From: Hemileia vastatrix
Lineage: Eukaryota; Basidiomycota; Pucciniomycetes; Pucciniales; Zaghouaniaceae
NCBI GenBank assembly: GCA_030280995.1
Contig: JASXTE010000008.1
Span: 17,075,212-17,139,211, forward strand
DNA: 64,000 nt
Direction of reading: 5' to 3'
In this document: positions 45,607 through 56,225 of the stretch, piece by piece
Position numbering within the stretch: the stretch's first letter is position 1
Layout: each line of letters begins with the position of its first letter
The notes under the pieces: generated by a model
Databases searched by the model: none
What the model was told of the DNA's origin: nothing
The model's input: only the letters and a program-made list of their open reading frames with translations
Made by a program: the position numbers and the translations under genes

Positions 45607-46662
45607 CTTAAGATTCTACTGAAATGAAGGAAAAGAGACAAAAAATTAATTAGTCTTTATTTTTAATTTTTATTTAACAGAAATAAAATAAAAATAAATA
45701 AAAAAAATTCTTTTTAGGATAAAAATCAACTTAAATAAAATTAATAAAAAAAAATTTAAAACCAGGATAATGCAATCAACTGTAGAAATAAATTAGAATT
45801 TCTATTAATTTTTATTTTCAGGATTTAAATCAACTAATTTATTACCAGGATTTATTGCCAACTGAAATAATCAAATATGAATCTTTATTAATAAAAATTA
45901 TTTTAACTGATTAACTACCAGGACTTAATGTCAACTGAAGTAATTTAAATATGAATTTTATTACTTAAAAAGATTTATTGGATTACCAGGACTCAAAGTC
46001 AACTGAAGTAATGAAATGTTAATTATTTATTAAAAAAAATATAATTGTCAGGACAATTTGTCAACTGGAACAATTAATTAATCAGGACAAATGTCAACTG
46101 AAAAATTATAATAATTATTTTATTTAATAAAATATATTATTGTCAGGACAGTTTGTCAACTGGAACAATTAAAATTCAAATTAATCAGGACAATTGTCAA
46201 CTGAAAAATGATAATAATTAATATTAATATATAATTATTTTATTACCTCTGGGACTAAGAACAGTTATTGCTCTATTATGGTCAACCAGGAAAAATAAAA
46301 AAAATATAATAATAAAATTAAATTCCAATTACCAGACACCTCCCCCTGCAAAATGAGCAAATTAATGCCACTTACAGAGTGCTGAGTAAAAGGAAATACG
46401 TAGCAAATGAAGAGTGAAGAGTAACCCACAAATAGTAATCACAATAATTACCACGATATATACGATCTTTAGTCAGTATATGAACTTAAGTTTTGGAGCG
46501 CGGTTCGATTCCCGTTCGCAGCAAAAACTTTTATCACGTGACGTATGACGTTCGTCGTTTTCTTGCCTCCACTCGTCCTTTACAGGTGCTTCTACGCCGA
46601 TGGTCCTCTCGATTACGCCTCAAGTAACGTTGCGCCGTCGATATTTCGGAAAGTTTCCCAAT
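45607..46662 (-). repeat. element E leader with 'GTCAACTG' repeats
   Basis: This 1.06-kb untranslated leader lies between 5' LTR and gag. Between about 45770 and 46240 a degenerate unit recurs about every 40-60 bp, on the plus strand of the type CCAGGACTTAATGTCAACTGAAG: I find at least eight. The part nearest the LTR (46370-46660) is GC-richer. The sense-strand start ATTGGGAAACTTTCC (46648-46662) is the likely primer-binding site. At 46502-46514 the plus strand reads GGTTCGATTCCCG, a tRNA T-arm-like sequence. Confidence 0.65.
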
Positions 46663-47482
46663 TGTCAAGGTACACTTTTAGTCTAGAAGATTTGGTACGT
46701 AGTTCTACGAGGATTTAAAAGGCTTAAATGGGTTCTCAACAAATTTGTACGTATTTCTTAATTCAAAGATGAATGTTTTACTCAATAAAAGAGGTAGGAT
46801 TAAAATATTAATATAATTTATAAATTAGAATTACGCTATTGTAAATACTAATGATATAGAATATAAGAATAAGTGTTTATTTGGTTAATTGTTGTAATAA
46901 AATGGTGTGGTAAGATAGAATGATCAAAAGACCACAAAAAGAGAGGCCTTTTATAGGCAAAGGAGAGACAAAGCACAGAAATCAAATTCTAAAAACAGTA
47001 GGAAGAGAGAGAGAAAAAGAACATTCCAGAAAGAGTATTTCAAATAATAAAGTTATTCCAAAAAGAAGGCGTCAAAAAGATGTATTTACAGAGTATGTCA
47101 GAAATACATCAATATTTTTAATATTTACTGTAAATGTCAATCCCAAATAAGAAATTTGATTTTTTTGTATATATTTAATATTATTTGAATATTTAAATCT
47201 TATTTTATCTTTGTATTTTATTTTTTAAAATATAAAGTTTTATTTTTCCCAACCTGTCAATTGAGCAAGGTGTTAGAGAAAAATATAAGGGACAAAATAA
47301 TTTTAATTTTACTTATTTATTTAATTAATTAATTTAATTTTAGCATTCTGTAACTAGTTAATTTATAACTAATTTTAATGTAACTAAATGATAATTAAAT
47401 AATTATTAAAGATGATAAGGTGCGGCTTCATCCAGTAAATAATTACTTATTTCACTGGGTAAGTCTAGTAGCCTGGCTGACA
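46663..47482 (-). repeat. 5' LTR of element E
   Basis: 820 bp. On the minus strand it begins TGTCAGCCAGG (47482 downward) and ends CCTTGACA. It supplies the promoter for gag-pol. Differences from the 3' LTR are six single bases by my count, with no indel. Confidence 0.95.
46947..46955 (-). promoter_or_regulatory. TATA-like box in the 5' LTR of element E
   Basis: The minus strand reads CCTTTGCCTATAAAAGGC. The same core TATAAAAGG occurs in the LTRs of C (33273-33281 and 59532-59540) and D (47700-47708 and 55847-55855), although the surrounding LTR sequence has diverged, which points to the core promoter of this family. Confidence 0.65.
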
Positions 47483-47487
47483 GTTCT

Positions 47488-48073
47488 CATGTTTCAAACT
47501 TACTTGGTTACTAATTATTTTAATTAAGTGTTTTTAGGAAATTATGGTGGGAAAATTAGTTACTTACTCATGGGTTTAGTTGACTGCTTCATGTTTTTCT
47601 CTCAGTCTCCATGTTCTAGTTCTATTCTTTTAATGTCTAGTTTCATTGTATTCCTTTTTTGTACTTACCACATTGTGACACTTCAGAGGGTCCTTTGCCT
47701 ATAAAAGGCTTTGGATTATCCCCTGTAGCTGCATCATTATTTTACACTCAACTCAAATCCATTTTATTACATTTATTATATTTTTATTAACATTAGTAAT
47801 CTAATTTAAAAAGAAAGTATATAAATATTCCCAGGTTGCCTTAAGTCTAATAATAATTATAACTGTTTTCCGTGAATTGAAAATAATTACTAGTTAAATA
47901 AATATATTAAAATTTAAAACCCTTACAATTGTGTCAAGTCCCAAGGAAACCTTGTTGCCTTCTCTTATAAAATACTTATACTATTTTATTACTTTCTTCC
48001 TATATATTACCTTGTCTTCCTCCTCTCTGTTTTCCTTCTTCTTCTTCTCCTTCTTCTAGATGACCGGCCAACA
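47488..48073 (+). repeat. left (5') LTR of element D, second part
   Basis: It continues the LTR after E and its target duplication, from CATGTTTCAAACTTACTTGG to GACCGGCCAACA. With the first part it gives 1,243 bp, against 1,260 bp for the right LTR. Confidence 0.9.
47700..47708 (+). promoter_or_regulatory. TATA-like box in the 5' LTR of element D
   Basis: TATAAAAGG within CTTTGCCTATAAAAGGCTTTGG-like sequence, followed about 35 bp on by GTAGCTGCATCATTATT, a reasonable start-site zone. E interrupts the LTR about 220 bp upstream, which would separate any upstream elements from this promoter. Confidence 0.6.
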
Positions 48074-48789
48074 ATTGAGAGCCTTTCTGAACGACGACGA
48101 CAACTGCAATACTTGTGATGAACAACATAACGCACGGACCACCCAAACCAAAAAAGTAAAAGTTTGCCGCTACCGTGTTTTGAACTTGGGTTCAATCATT
48201 TTGGTTTATATTATATTAAATTATATATTATTTTGAAGTGGTTATACAATCACTATAGTAAGTTCACCTTTGCACCTCTCACTCATATTATTATATTTTT
48301 ACTGAAATAACAGTGTTTGTGGCTTAATTGCTGATTCACTGAGTGTAAGTTTTCTTTATATTAAATTTTTATTAATATTTTCCTAGTTGACCATAATAGA
48401 GTAACACTCTTAGTCCTAGAAGACACTTTATTCTTAATAAATTATTTAATTAATTTTATTAAATCTTTTTTGTTTATTGGTTGACCATAATAGTACTCAG
48501 TACTTAGTCCCAATATTACCATTATATTAATTTTTGGTATCAATTATTTTGGTTGACTTATAAAACCTTTGCTGGTTGGTCCCATTTCAATTATTGTTAA
48601 TTCTTAATAAATAATTGTAATTAAATTTATTTGTATTACATTTATTTGTAATACATTTTTTGTTAATTAATTGATTTTTGATAAAAATTTAAAGTTTTTT
48701 TGTTTTGTTAAAAATTCAATAAATTACATTTTATTTTGAAATAAAAATTTGAATCATTAAATAAGTTTGATTCTATTTTCACAGTTTAA
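48074..48789 (+). other. untranslated leader of element D
   Basis: About 716 bp. It starts ATTGAGAGCCTTTCTG, in the position of the primer-binding site and similar to the ATTGGGCGCC of C and ATTGGGAAAC of E. It holds two or three copies of GGTTGACCATAATAG followed by TTAGTCC, a motif also present in the leaders of C and E. There is no coding potential that I can support. Confidence 0.6.
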
Positions 48790-51120
48790 ATGTCCAGTAG
48801 TTTGGCTAACAGCATGGATAACTTACATGTGGATGAGATTGAAGTGGATGTTGACACTGAATCTGTAGGTTCTTCTAAATTAACTTACAAAAATTATTAA
48901 GCTGACAAAAATCTTTCAGGAAGTAGAAATGGCAGGAGAAGTGGAGAACCCCCCTCACCAAACACCTCTGAAAGAAGTAAAGCCTCTAAGAAATCAGGAC
49001 AATCCACTCAATGGTATAAAAATAAAAAAGTTACCTCTAACCCAACAAGCAAACAATCTGTCCAGCCACATAGAAGAACTGAAGGCAGAAAGCATGAAGT
49101 AAAAGGCAAGGGTAGACACACTCTGGCAGCAAATGCAGGAGTTATTAAATCCCAAACAGGCTCAACCTCCTCATTTCCCAGACTTCCAGCCTCAGTCTCA
49201 ACCTCAGCCCAATCAGGTACCCAGCTCCTTCACTCAAAATCAAAGCACTCTGAAGGTGGAGCAGTGGAAATGGGATTACTTGATGAGCCATTACCAACAG
49301 AATGTTCAGCAACCAACAGCTCAAAACCCTGGCCCATCCAGGACACCAACATACCATCCATCTCCTCAGCCCCATCCTTATCAGGGAGGCAGAAGAAAGA
49401 ATTCACAGGGGAAGTTTCCTCCCTTACCATGGTGAGTAATTTATTTGATAAACATGTTGGTATGTATAATAACAAATCTTCTTCAGGATGTATTGTGGAT
49501 CCTGGTGAAAGAACAGTTAAACCCTTAAAAAGACAACTTCCTTTAATAAGTAGCTCCAATGATGTAATTAGAAAATTATCATTTGATGAACCTTTACATT
49601 TGACTTCTACTTCTTAAATTAATCCTTCTCTTGAAATCAAGAATGATTCTGTTTCCCTGAAGTCTATACTTTAATTGAGGAAACTTCTGAAGAAATATTG
49701 AGAGATACACTTGATTTTAATGTTGTGAAAGATAAACATTTGAGAGATATGTTAATACATGAGAGTGACAGATTAAATAGTTTGCATTTACATTGCAAAG
49801 TGAGTTCTTCTTTTCAAGAAACTGCTTATTTTAAATTGAAAGACACATTAAATAATGTCCTTGCTCAAATAAAGTCTATTAAATCTGATCACAGATCACT
49901 TTCTGATAAATATAGTCACCTACGCAAAATTATTGATGATCTAAAAGATGAAAATACTGCTTTGAAGAATGACAATATGCTTCTGCATAGTGAATTAAGA
50001 AAATTGAAAATTGATTCTCAGAATTTGAGTAATAAATGCTCTATAGATGAGGACAGAAATGTTCTATCTATTTCTAGGATTAATGATCAACTATCTTATA
50101 TTCCTGATTTGAGAAATAAATTATCTGATCTTGAGAAACTATTTTCTGCATTGCAGGCTGTCCAAACTACTCATTATCATGAGTTACAAAATATTTCTCA
50201 AACTGCTGTTAATCATAATAATAAACAGCCTGAAATGATTGGTTCTTCTCTCCCTTGTAATGTACCAATTTTACCAGCTGATATTCATTCTGATAAATCT
50301 GTTACATCAAACATAAATAATTTAAATGCTCACAATGAGCCAGCTACCTCTGTGAATAATGAAATATTCAAACACCTTTCAAGACTTCAAGAATTGATAA
50401 CCTTGAATAATTCAAACCATAGGATTGAACATCCCAGTAACCAGAAAAATTGGCCTAAGTTGGATCAATATCCTACCTTTGATGGTGATTCTTCATCTGA
50501 TTGGCAACACTTTCTCCAAAGAATTGATAATTTAAAGAGATCTTATAAACTACCTGATGAGGAAATTTTTTCTAAGCTAATTTCTTTATTTTCCAATGTA
50601 GCCTTGATGTGGTATGAATCTGTTCTACTAGATAACAACCATTACACATGGAATGATTGGAAATCCTTGATTGAGAATCAATTTGGTGTGTTCAAAATTC
50701 AGGTTGGCTCAGCAAAGACTGTATGAGAATACTAGATATGTATCCTCCTCTTTTGAAAAACTCATTGTTTTTCTTATGAAAGTAACAAAAATCCTAAGAG
50801 CAGTTGATCCAAAGATGGATTATGATATTTGGAGAGATAAAATCTTGTATAAATTGTCAAATTCTCTTAGAGATTTAATTGTAGCTAGGACTGAGCATGT
50901 GAGGAAACACTCTTCTTTCATTAACATCTGTAATGAGGTACTGCTCAACCATAGATATGAACCAAAGAATTACCTTGGTAAATCTTATCATGATCAAAAT
51001 AAACCCTATACAAAGCCCCCAGAAAAATCTGGTAAACCCTCTGCCCCAGTTGCACCTAAAAAATATGCAACAAATACTTGTTATAAATGTAACAAACCAT
51101 GGAAAAAGGGTCATGTTTGT
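48790..51120 (+). pseudogene. element D gag, broken
   Basis: It starts ATG 48790 (MSSSLANSMDNLHVDEIEVD). Blocks: Ser/Lys-rich N-terminus with a stop at about 48898; MGLLDEPLPTECSAT (49264 on), with a TAA near 49615; RDTLDFNVVKDKHLRDMLIH (49698 on) with long coiled-coil stretches; core NWPKLDQYPTFDGDSSSDWQH and LMWYESVLLDNNHYTWNDW; a frameshift near 50690; and zinc knuckle CYKCNKPWKKGHVC (about 51079-51120). It corresponds block by block to C (58464-56226). It would be the particle protein if intact. Confidence 0.8.
48929..49435 (+). pseudogene. overlapping +1-frame ORF in gag of element D
   Basis: It starts MAGEVENPPHQTPLKEV and contains GIKIKKLPLTQQANNLSSHI, then QWKWDYLMSHYQQ, a Pro/Gln-rich part and PHPYQGGRRK, ending Pro-Trp-stop where the DNA reads ATGGTGAGT, a possible splice donor. 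A TAA at 49100-49102 breaks it. It is the counterpart of the E frame at 45473-44994 and the C frame at 58331-57819. The Pro-Trp end is at the same place in all three. Confidence 0.5.
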
Positions 51121-54100
51121 GACAAGAAGATTCATCTTGTTGAAAAAAATGAAGACACTGATGAAGCTGAAATTGATGTCAATAATTCTTCTAGTGACTG
51201 TGAAAGTAATATCTCCTATGACAATGACTCTTTTAAAGATGTTTTAATGTTGGAACCGGATGTCCATTATTTAGATAATATATCTGAAGAATGTGTATTG
51301 GATTTATCTTCAGTGGAAAATGTTGAAATAATTAAAGATACTACTAGTAATTGTACAGCCATATCCCCTTTGAAAGCACCTGTTATCATTAATGGTAAAA
51401 ATGTTGATGTAGATCTTGACTCTGGTGCTGGAGGAAGTGTAGTGTCTGAAAGAGCTTTAGCTTCAGTAGATAAGGAATATTTGAGTAAATTATTACCTAT
51501 AACTTCTGAAAAATGTAGAGCGTATGGTTCTACCTTAATTCCTATTGGCAAATACAAAACCTCTGTATTCTTCAAATATAATGGTGGTTTTGTCAGAGCT
51601 ATTTGTGAATTTGTTGTCATGAAAAATGATAATTTAAGCAATTGGTTTATTATGGGTAATGATATTTTGACCATGTTTGGTGTGAAATTGGACCCAGAAA
51701 ATAATTTCTTCACTTTGGGATTGAATGGCAAAAGGTAATTCAAAATTTTCTCCCCCAGAAAACCTTCTGGGCATCTTTTAAAGTCTTGTAACTCACTTAT
51801 CCAGTTTAAAGGCAGACCAAAAATTGAAATGGATGATTTATTAAATGAAATAAATACTGATTCTTTTGGTGATCAGTTAACTAGTGAACAAAAGGATTCT
51901 ATTATTGCCTCAATTACCTCTTTCCCTATGGCTTTTGCTCATGGTTATCATGTCTTAGGAAGTGTTCAGGAAAAAATGAAAATTACCTTATCCTGTAACT
52001 TGAGTGATATTCCTCCTAGTCTTAAGAAAAAAGCATATCCTGCTTCTCCAAAAAAAAGAAAGGATATTGAAGTAAATATTTCCACATTATTAAAAATGAA
52101 TATCATTGAGAAAGTGGATGTCACCCCCAAATATTGTGTCATCTCCCCAGTCTTAATTTCTTATGAAAAAGATAAGGCTAGATTATGTGGAGATTACAGA
52201 GAATTAAACACCTATACTGTTGATTATATTTATCCTTTACCCAGAATTAATTCAATAAATGCTACCTTGAAAGGTGCAAAATTTATTAGTTGTCTGGATG
52301 GTAATAAAGGGTATCTTCAAGTTCCAGTTGAGAAAAATTCTCAAAATTTTTTTTGCTTATTGCTACTCATATGGGAATATATAAGTATGTTAGAATGCCA
52401 TTTGGCCCTAAAAATGCACCTTCAGTTTTCCAAAAAGTCATGGATAACACTTTCCATCAGGAAATAATTGAAGGATGGCTTATGGTGTATATTGATGATA
52501 TCATTGTTTTTTCTAAAACTTTTGATGAACATATGGTTCATTTAAATAGGGTTTTCCAAAAAATAGATGAAATCAATATGACCTTATCCTTAAAAAAGTG
52601 TAAATTTGGTTTTCAATCTTTGAAAGTTCTTGGCAATGTTGTGTCAGGCCTACAAATTTGTGTAGACCACAACAAAGCTGCTGCAATTCAAAATGTGAAA
52701 GAACCAACTTCTGTAAGAAAAATCCAAAGTTTTTTGGGAATGTGTGGCTATTATAGACAATATATTAAAAATTATCAGGTCATAGCCTTGCCTCTTACCA
52801 AACTAACTAGGAAAGATGTTGTATTCATCTGGAATATTGACTGTCAAAAAGCTTTTGATACATTAAAATTTTGCTTAATGACAGCCCCTATCTTAGCTCT
52901 TCCAGATTTTAACAAACCATTTGTCATGTATACAGATGCTAGCTTTGCTAGTCTGGGTGCGTCCCTCCACCAGAAACAAATTATTAATGATAAATCCTCA
53001 GAGGTTGTAATTTGTTATATTTCAAGAAACTTGAGAAATAGTGAATTGAAATATGGTGCCACTCAATTAGAGTGCTTAGAAGGTTTTTGGTCTCTTGAGA
53101 AGCTTCATTACTATCTAGATGACCAAAAGTTTGAATTGGTAACTGACTGTAGTGCTGTGAAGTCCCTCTTAAACCTGAAAACACCTAATAGACATATGTT
53201 CATGTGGAAACTTTCTGTTCAAGAATGCAGAGGACGGATGATAATTATCCATAGGGCTGGAAATGTTCACTCCAATGTTTATATGCTGTCCAGGTTGCCT
53301 CTGCCAAATAATGACTCCAATCCTGCTTAAGTACCTGAAGATGATACTGTTCATATCCATGGTATATTTATAGTTGATACAGAAGAATAGTTATTACAAT
53401 TAATACTGGATTCATATGATAAGGATTCTGATTTAAATAAATAGTTACTATCTTAAATGATCATAAAAATGCTTCAATTCAAGCATTGATTAAAACTCTT
53501 CCTGCAAAGTATCAAAATGCTTTGGTTAAAGGAAAGTTTTCTATTGAAGATGGTTATATATATTATAGAAGAAAGTTTACTAATGTAATTTTAATTCCTC
53601 CTTCTATGAAAGAAACTATCCTCAAACTTTGTCATGATGAAATATTAGCTGGTCATTTTGATCTTGAAAAAACATTGATTGGAATCAAAATCACTGCTTG
53701 GTGGGCTAATATGTCTGAAGACACAAAATTATATGTTGAATCTTGTGATTCCTGCCAGAAATCTAAAAGTTTGAAAGGTAAAAGAGCAGGGTTATTACAA
53801 CATATTGAAGCACCTGATGCTACTCAACAAATAATTAACATGGATTTTGTCACTGGTCTTCCTGTAGCAGGTAATCACAGTTATAACTCTTGTTGGGTAA
53901 TAGTAGATAGATTCACAAAATGTGCAAATTTATTCCCACCCACAAAGATGTATCCACAAAAGAATTAGCTTTCTTATGGTGGTCTTACATGTTTAGTATT
54001 ATTGAATTTCCAAAAGCCATTATCTCTGATAGAGATCTCAAATTTACTTCTGAGTTTTGGACCTCTTTGATGGATATTTGTGACTGTGAGTTAAAGATGT

Positions 54101-54927
54101 CTACAGCTCACCATCCTCAAAATGATGGTCTAGCTGAAAGAATGATTCAAACTCTGGAAGATATGATTAGAAGGTATTGTGCCTTTGGATTAGAATATAA
54201 ATTCAATGACAGATTTACTTATGACTGGGTCACTCTATTTCCTGGTCTTGAATTTTCATATAATAGCACTGTTCATTCTGTCACTGAGAAAAAGCCTTTT
54301 GAGCTTTGGTTAGGTTATGTCCCAAACACTCCTGCTCAAATTCTCAATAATAAATTACCTAAGTTGGAACTACACCCTGGTGTAAAATCTTTTATGCAAA
54401 TGAAACAGCTATGCAGAAAACATGCTCAAAGCTGTATTGATAAGGCATTTGAATATGAAAAGAAGAGATGGGATAAATCCCATAAAGAATACACATTTAA
54501 CAAGGGTGATGAAGTGTTTATATCTACTGTCCATTTCAATTTACAAGGTAACAACAAATTTAAAGATCCTTTTGTAGGTCCATTTGTTGTTAAAAGAATG
54601 GTTGGAGATAATGCAGTAGAAGCTGTATTGTATTCTCCATATGATAGGAAACATCCTTTTTTTCCAATTTCTTTGCTTAAGCCTTATACTTCCAACAGTG
54701 ACTTATTTTTCAAAAGAAGGGGAAGACCTAAGAAAAACCCTCAGGAAGTCACAGAAACTGCAGAAATTGATAAAATTCTCAATGATAGAACTATCACTTC
54801 TGAAAGAGGTACTGAATATTTATTGATATATAAGAACAAATCATCTGAAAATGATGCAGGGATACCTGGAAAGGAGATTTCAAATCTTCCTACTCTGTTA
54901 AAAAAGTACAAAAAGAAAAAATCATAG
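51121..54927 (+). pseudogene. element D protease, RT, RNase H, integrase, chromodomain
   Basis: Protease: VDLDSGAGGSVVSERALASV (catalytic Asp near 51418). A TAA at 51736-51738 falls after NGKR. RT: CVISPVLISYEKDKARLCGD, a frameshift near 52350, MPFGPKNAPSVFQKVMD and YIDD (52488-52499). RNase H: MYTDASFASLGASLHQKQ. Stops lie near 53329 and 53440. Integrase: CDSCQKSK, INMDFVTGLP, a frameshift near 53930, IISDRDLKFTSEFW and TAHHPQNDGLAERMIQ. Chromodomain: TAEIDKILNDRTITSERGTEYL, ending LPTLLKKYKKKKS as in E. The two long last frames (52353-53330 and 53920-54927) show that decay is moderate. Confidence 0.85.
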
Positions 54928-54960
54928 AATTTTTTTTATTGTTTTTTTAGAGTAAGGGAG

Positions 54961-56220
54961 TGTCAGCCAGGCTATACCAGGAGCCCAGTAAATGATATGT
55001 TGAATTATTGGACCTGAAAGAGGGCGTTAGAATTGCATTTGATGTATATAAATTAATATTTTATTGCATAATAAAATTATATAAGTATCTTATTAAATAT
55101 AAGTGTTATATTAATTTTATTGTTATATATATTATTATTTATACATTTAAATTAAGCATAATATATTTTATATTCTACAAATAATGACACATTTTTATTT
55201 ATTTAATAATTATAGATTAATAATTAATTAATTACAAACATATATTATAATTATATGTGTAAAATTGAATTATAATGTAATTAAATTAATTAATTAAATT
55301 TATAAAACTTTACATATATTATTAAACAATAATATTGGGCGCTTTTGTGACCCTTACTTGCGTCAGAAAAATTATTAAATAAATTATAACACTTATTTAA
55401 TAACATAGTATTAAAATCCCCACTTTGAATTACAAATATCATTAAATTAATTATATGTTTCATTTAAACTAATTATTGAATTAATTAAATAGTTAAAACA
55501 ATTAATTAAAATTGCTTTAAACTGGATTGAATTGATTACATGAATTTTTTGTGTGAAAATAATTCTATTTGTTTAACTTAAACCCTTTACATGTCACTGT
55601 AATGTCTGTTTTGTATTATTTTACTCACTGTTCTCATGTTTCAAACTTACTTGGTTACTAATTATTTTAGTTAAGTGTTTTTGAGAAATTATGGTGGGAA
55701 AATCAGTTACTTACTCATGGGTTTAGTTGACTGTTTCATGTTTTTCTCTCAGTCTCCATGTTCTAGTTCTATTCTTTTAATGTCTAGTTTCATTGTATTC
55801 CTTTTTTTTACTTAACACATTGTGACGCTTTAGAGGGTCTTTTGCCTATAAAAGGCTTTGGATTATCCCCTGTAGCTGCATCATTATTTTACACTTAACT
55901 CAAATACGTTTTATTACGTTTATTATATTTATATTAACATTAGTAATCTAATTTAAAAAGAAAGTATATAAATATTCCCAGATTGCCTTAAGTCTAATAT
56001 TAATTATAGCTTTTTGCCGCGCATTGAAAATAATTACTAGTTAAATAAATATATTATAATTTAAAACCCTTACAATTGTGTCAAGTCCCAAGGAAACCTT
56101 GTTGCCTTCTCTTTTAAAATACTTATACTATTTTATTACTTTATTCCTTTATATTACCTTATCTTCCTCCTCTCTGTTTTCCTTCTTCTTCTTCTCCTTC
56201 TTTTAGACGACCGGCCAACA
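54961..56220 (+). repeat. right (3') LTR of element D
   Basis: 1,260 bp, TGTCAGCCAGG to GGCCAACA, preceded by the purine tract AGAGTAAGGGAG. The TATA-like core is at 55847-55855. It is a useful uninterrupted reference for the split left LTR. Confidence 0.9.
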
Positions 56221-56225
56221 GTTTA

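Larger units (their letters stand above)
38729..47482 (-). mobile_element. element E: apparently intact Ty3/gypsy chromovirus
   Basis: This is the innermost and youngest insertion, 8,754 bp, flanked by GTTCT on both sides. The two LTRs are each 820 bp and I count six single-base differences. Sense is minus: 5' LTR 46663-47482, leader with repeats, one open gag-pol frame of 2,007 codons, and 3' LTR 38729-39548. On the sense strand the LTR runs TGTCAGCC to CCTTGACA. All expected domains are present, so autonomous activity is plausible. Confidence 0.95.
38072..56220 (+). mobile_element. element D: Ty3/gypsy chromovirus, plus strand
   Basis: It is inserted in the gag of C between codons of the EKSGKPSSP region, flanked by GTTTA (38067-38071 and 56221-56225). 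It starts TGTCAGTCAGG and ends GGCCAACA. Without E it is about 9.4 kb. Order: left LTR (split by E), leader, gag, pol with chromodomain, polypurine tract AGAGTAAGGGAG, right LTR. It is decayed, but less than C. Confidence 0.9.

Noticed and set aside
48007..48195. Arg-rich minus-strand frame
   Set aside because: It lies across the end of the D LTR and its leader; the Arg run reads a CTT/TTC-rich tract in reverse.
56159..56225. C-terminal acidic and Arg-rich tail on the gag of C
   Set aside because: It is read-through into the LTR of D, which is inserted at this point.
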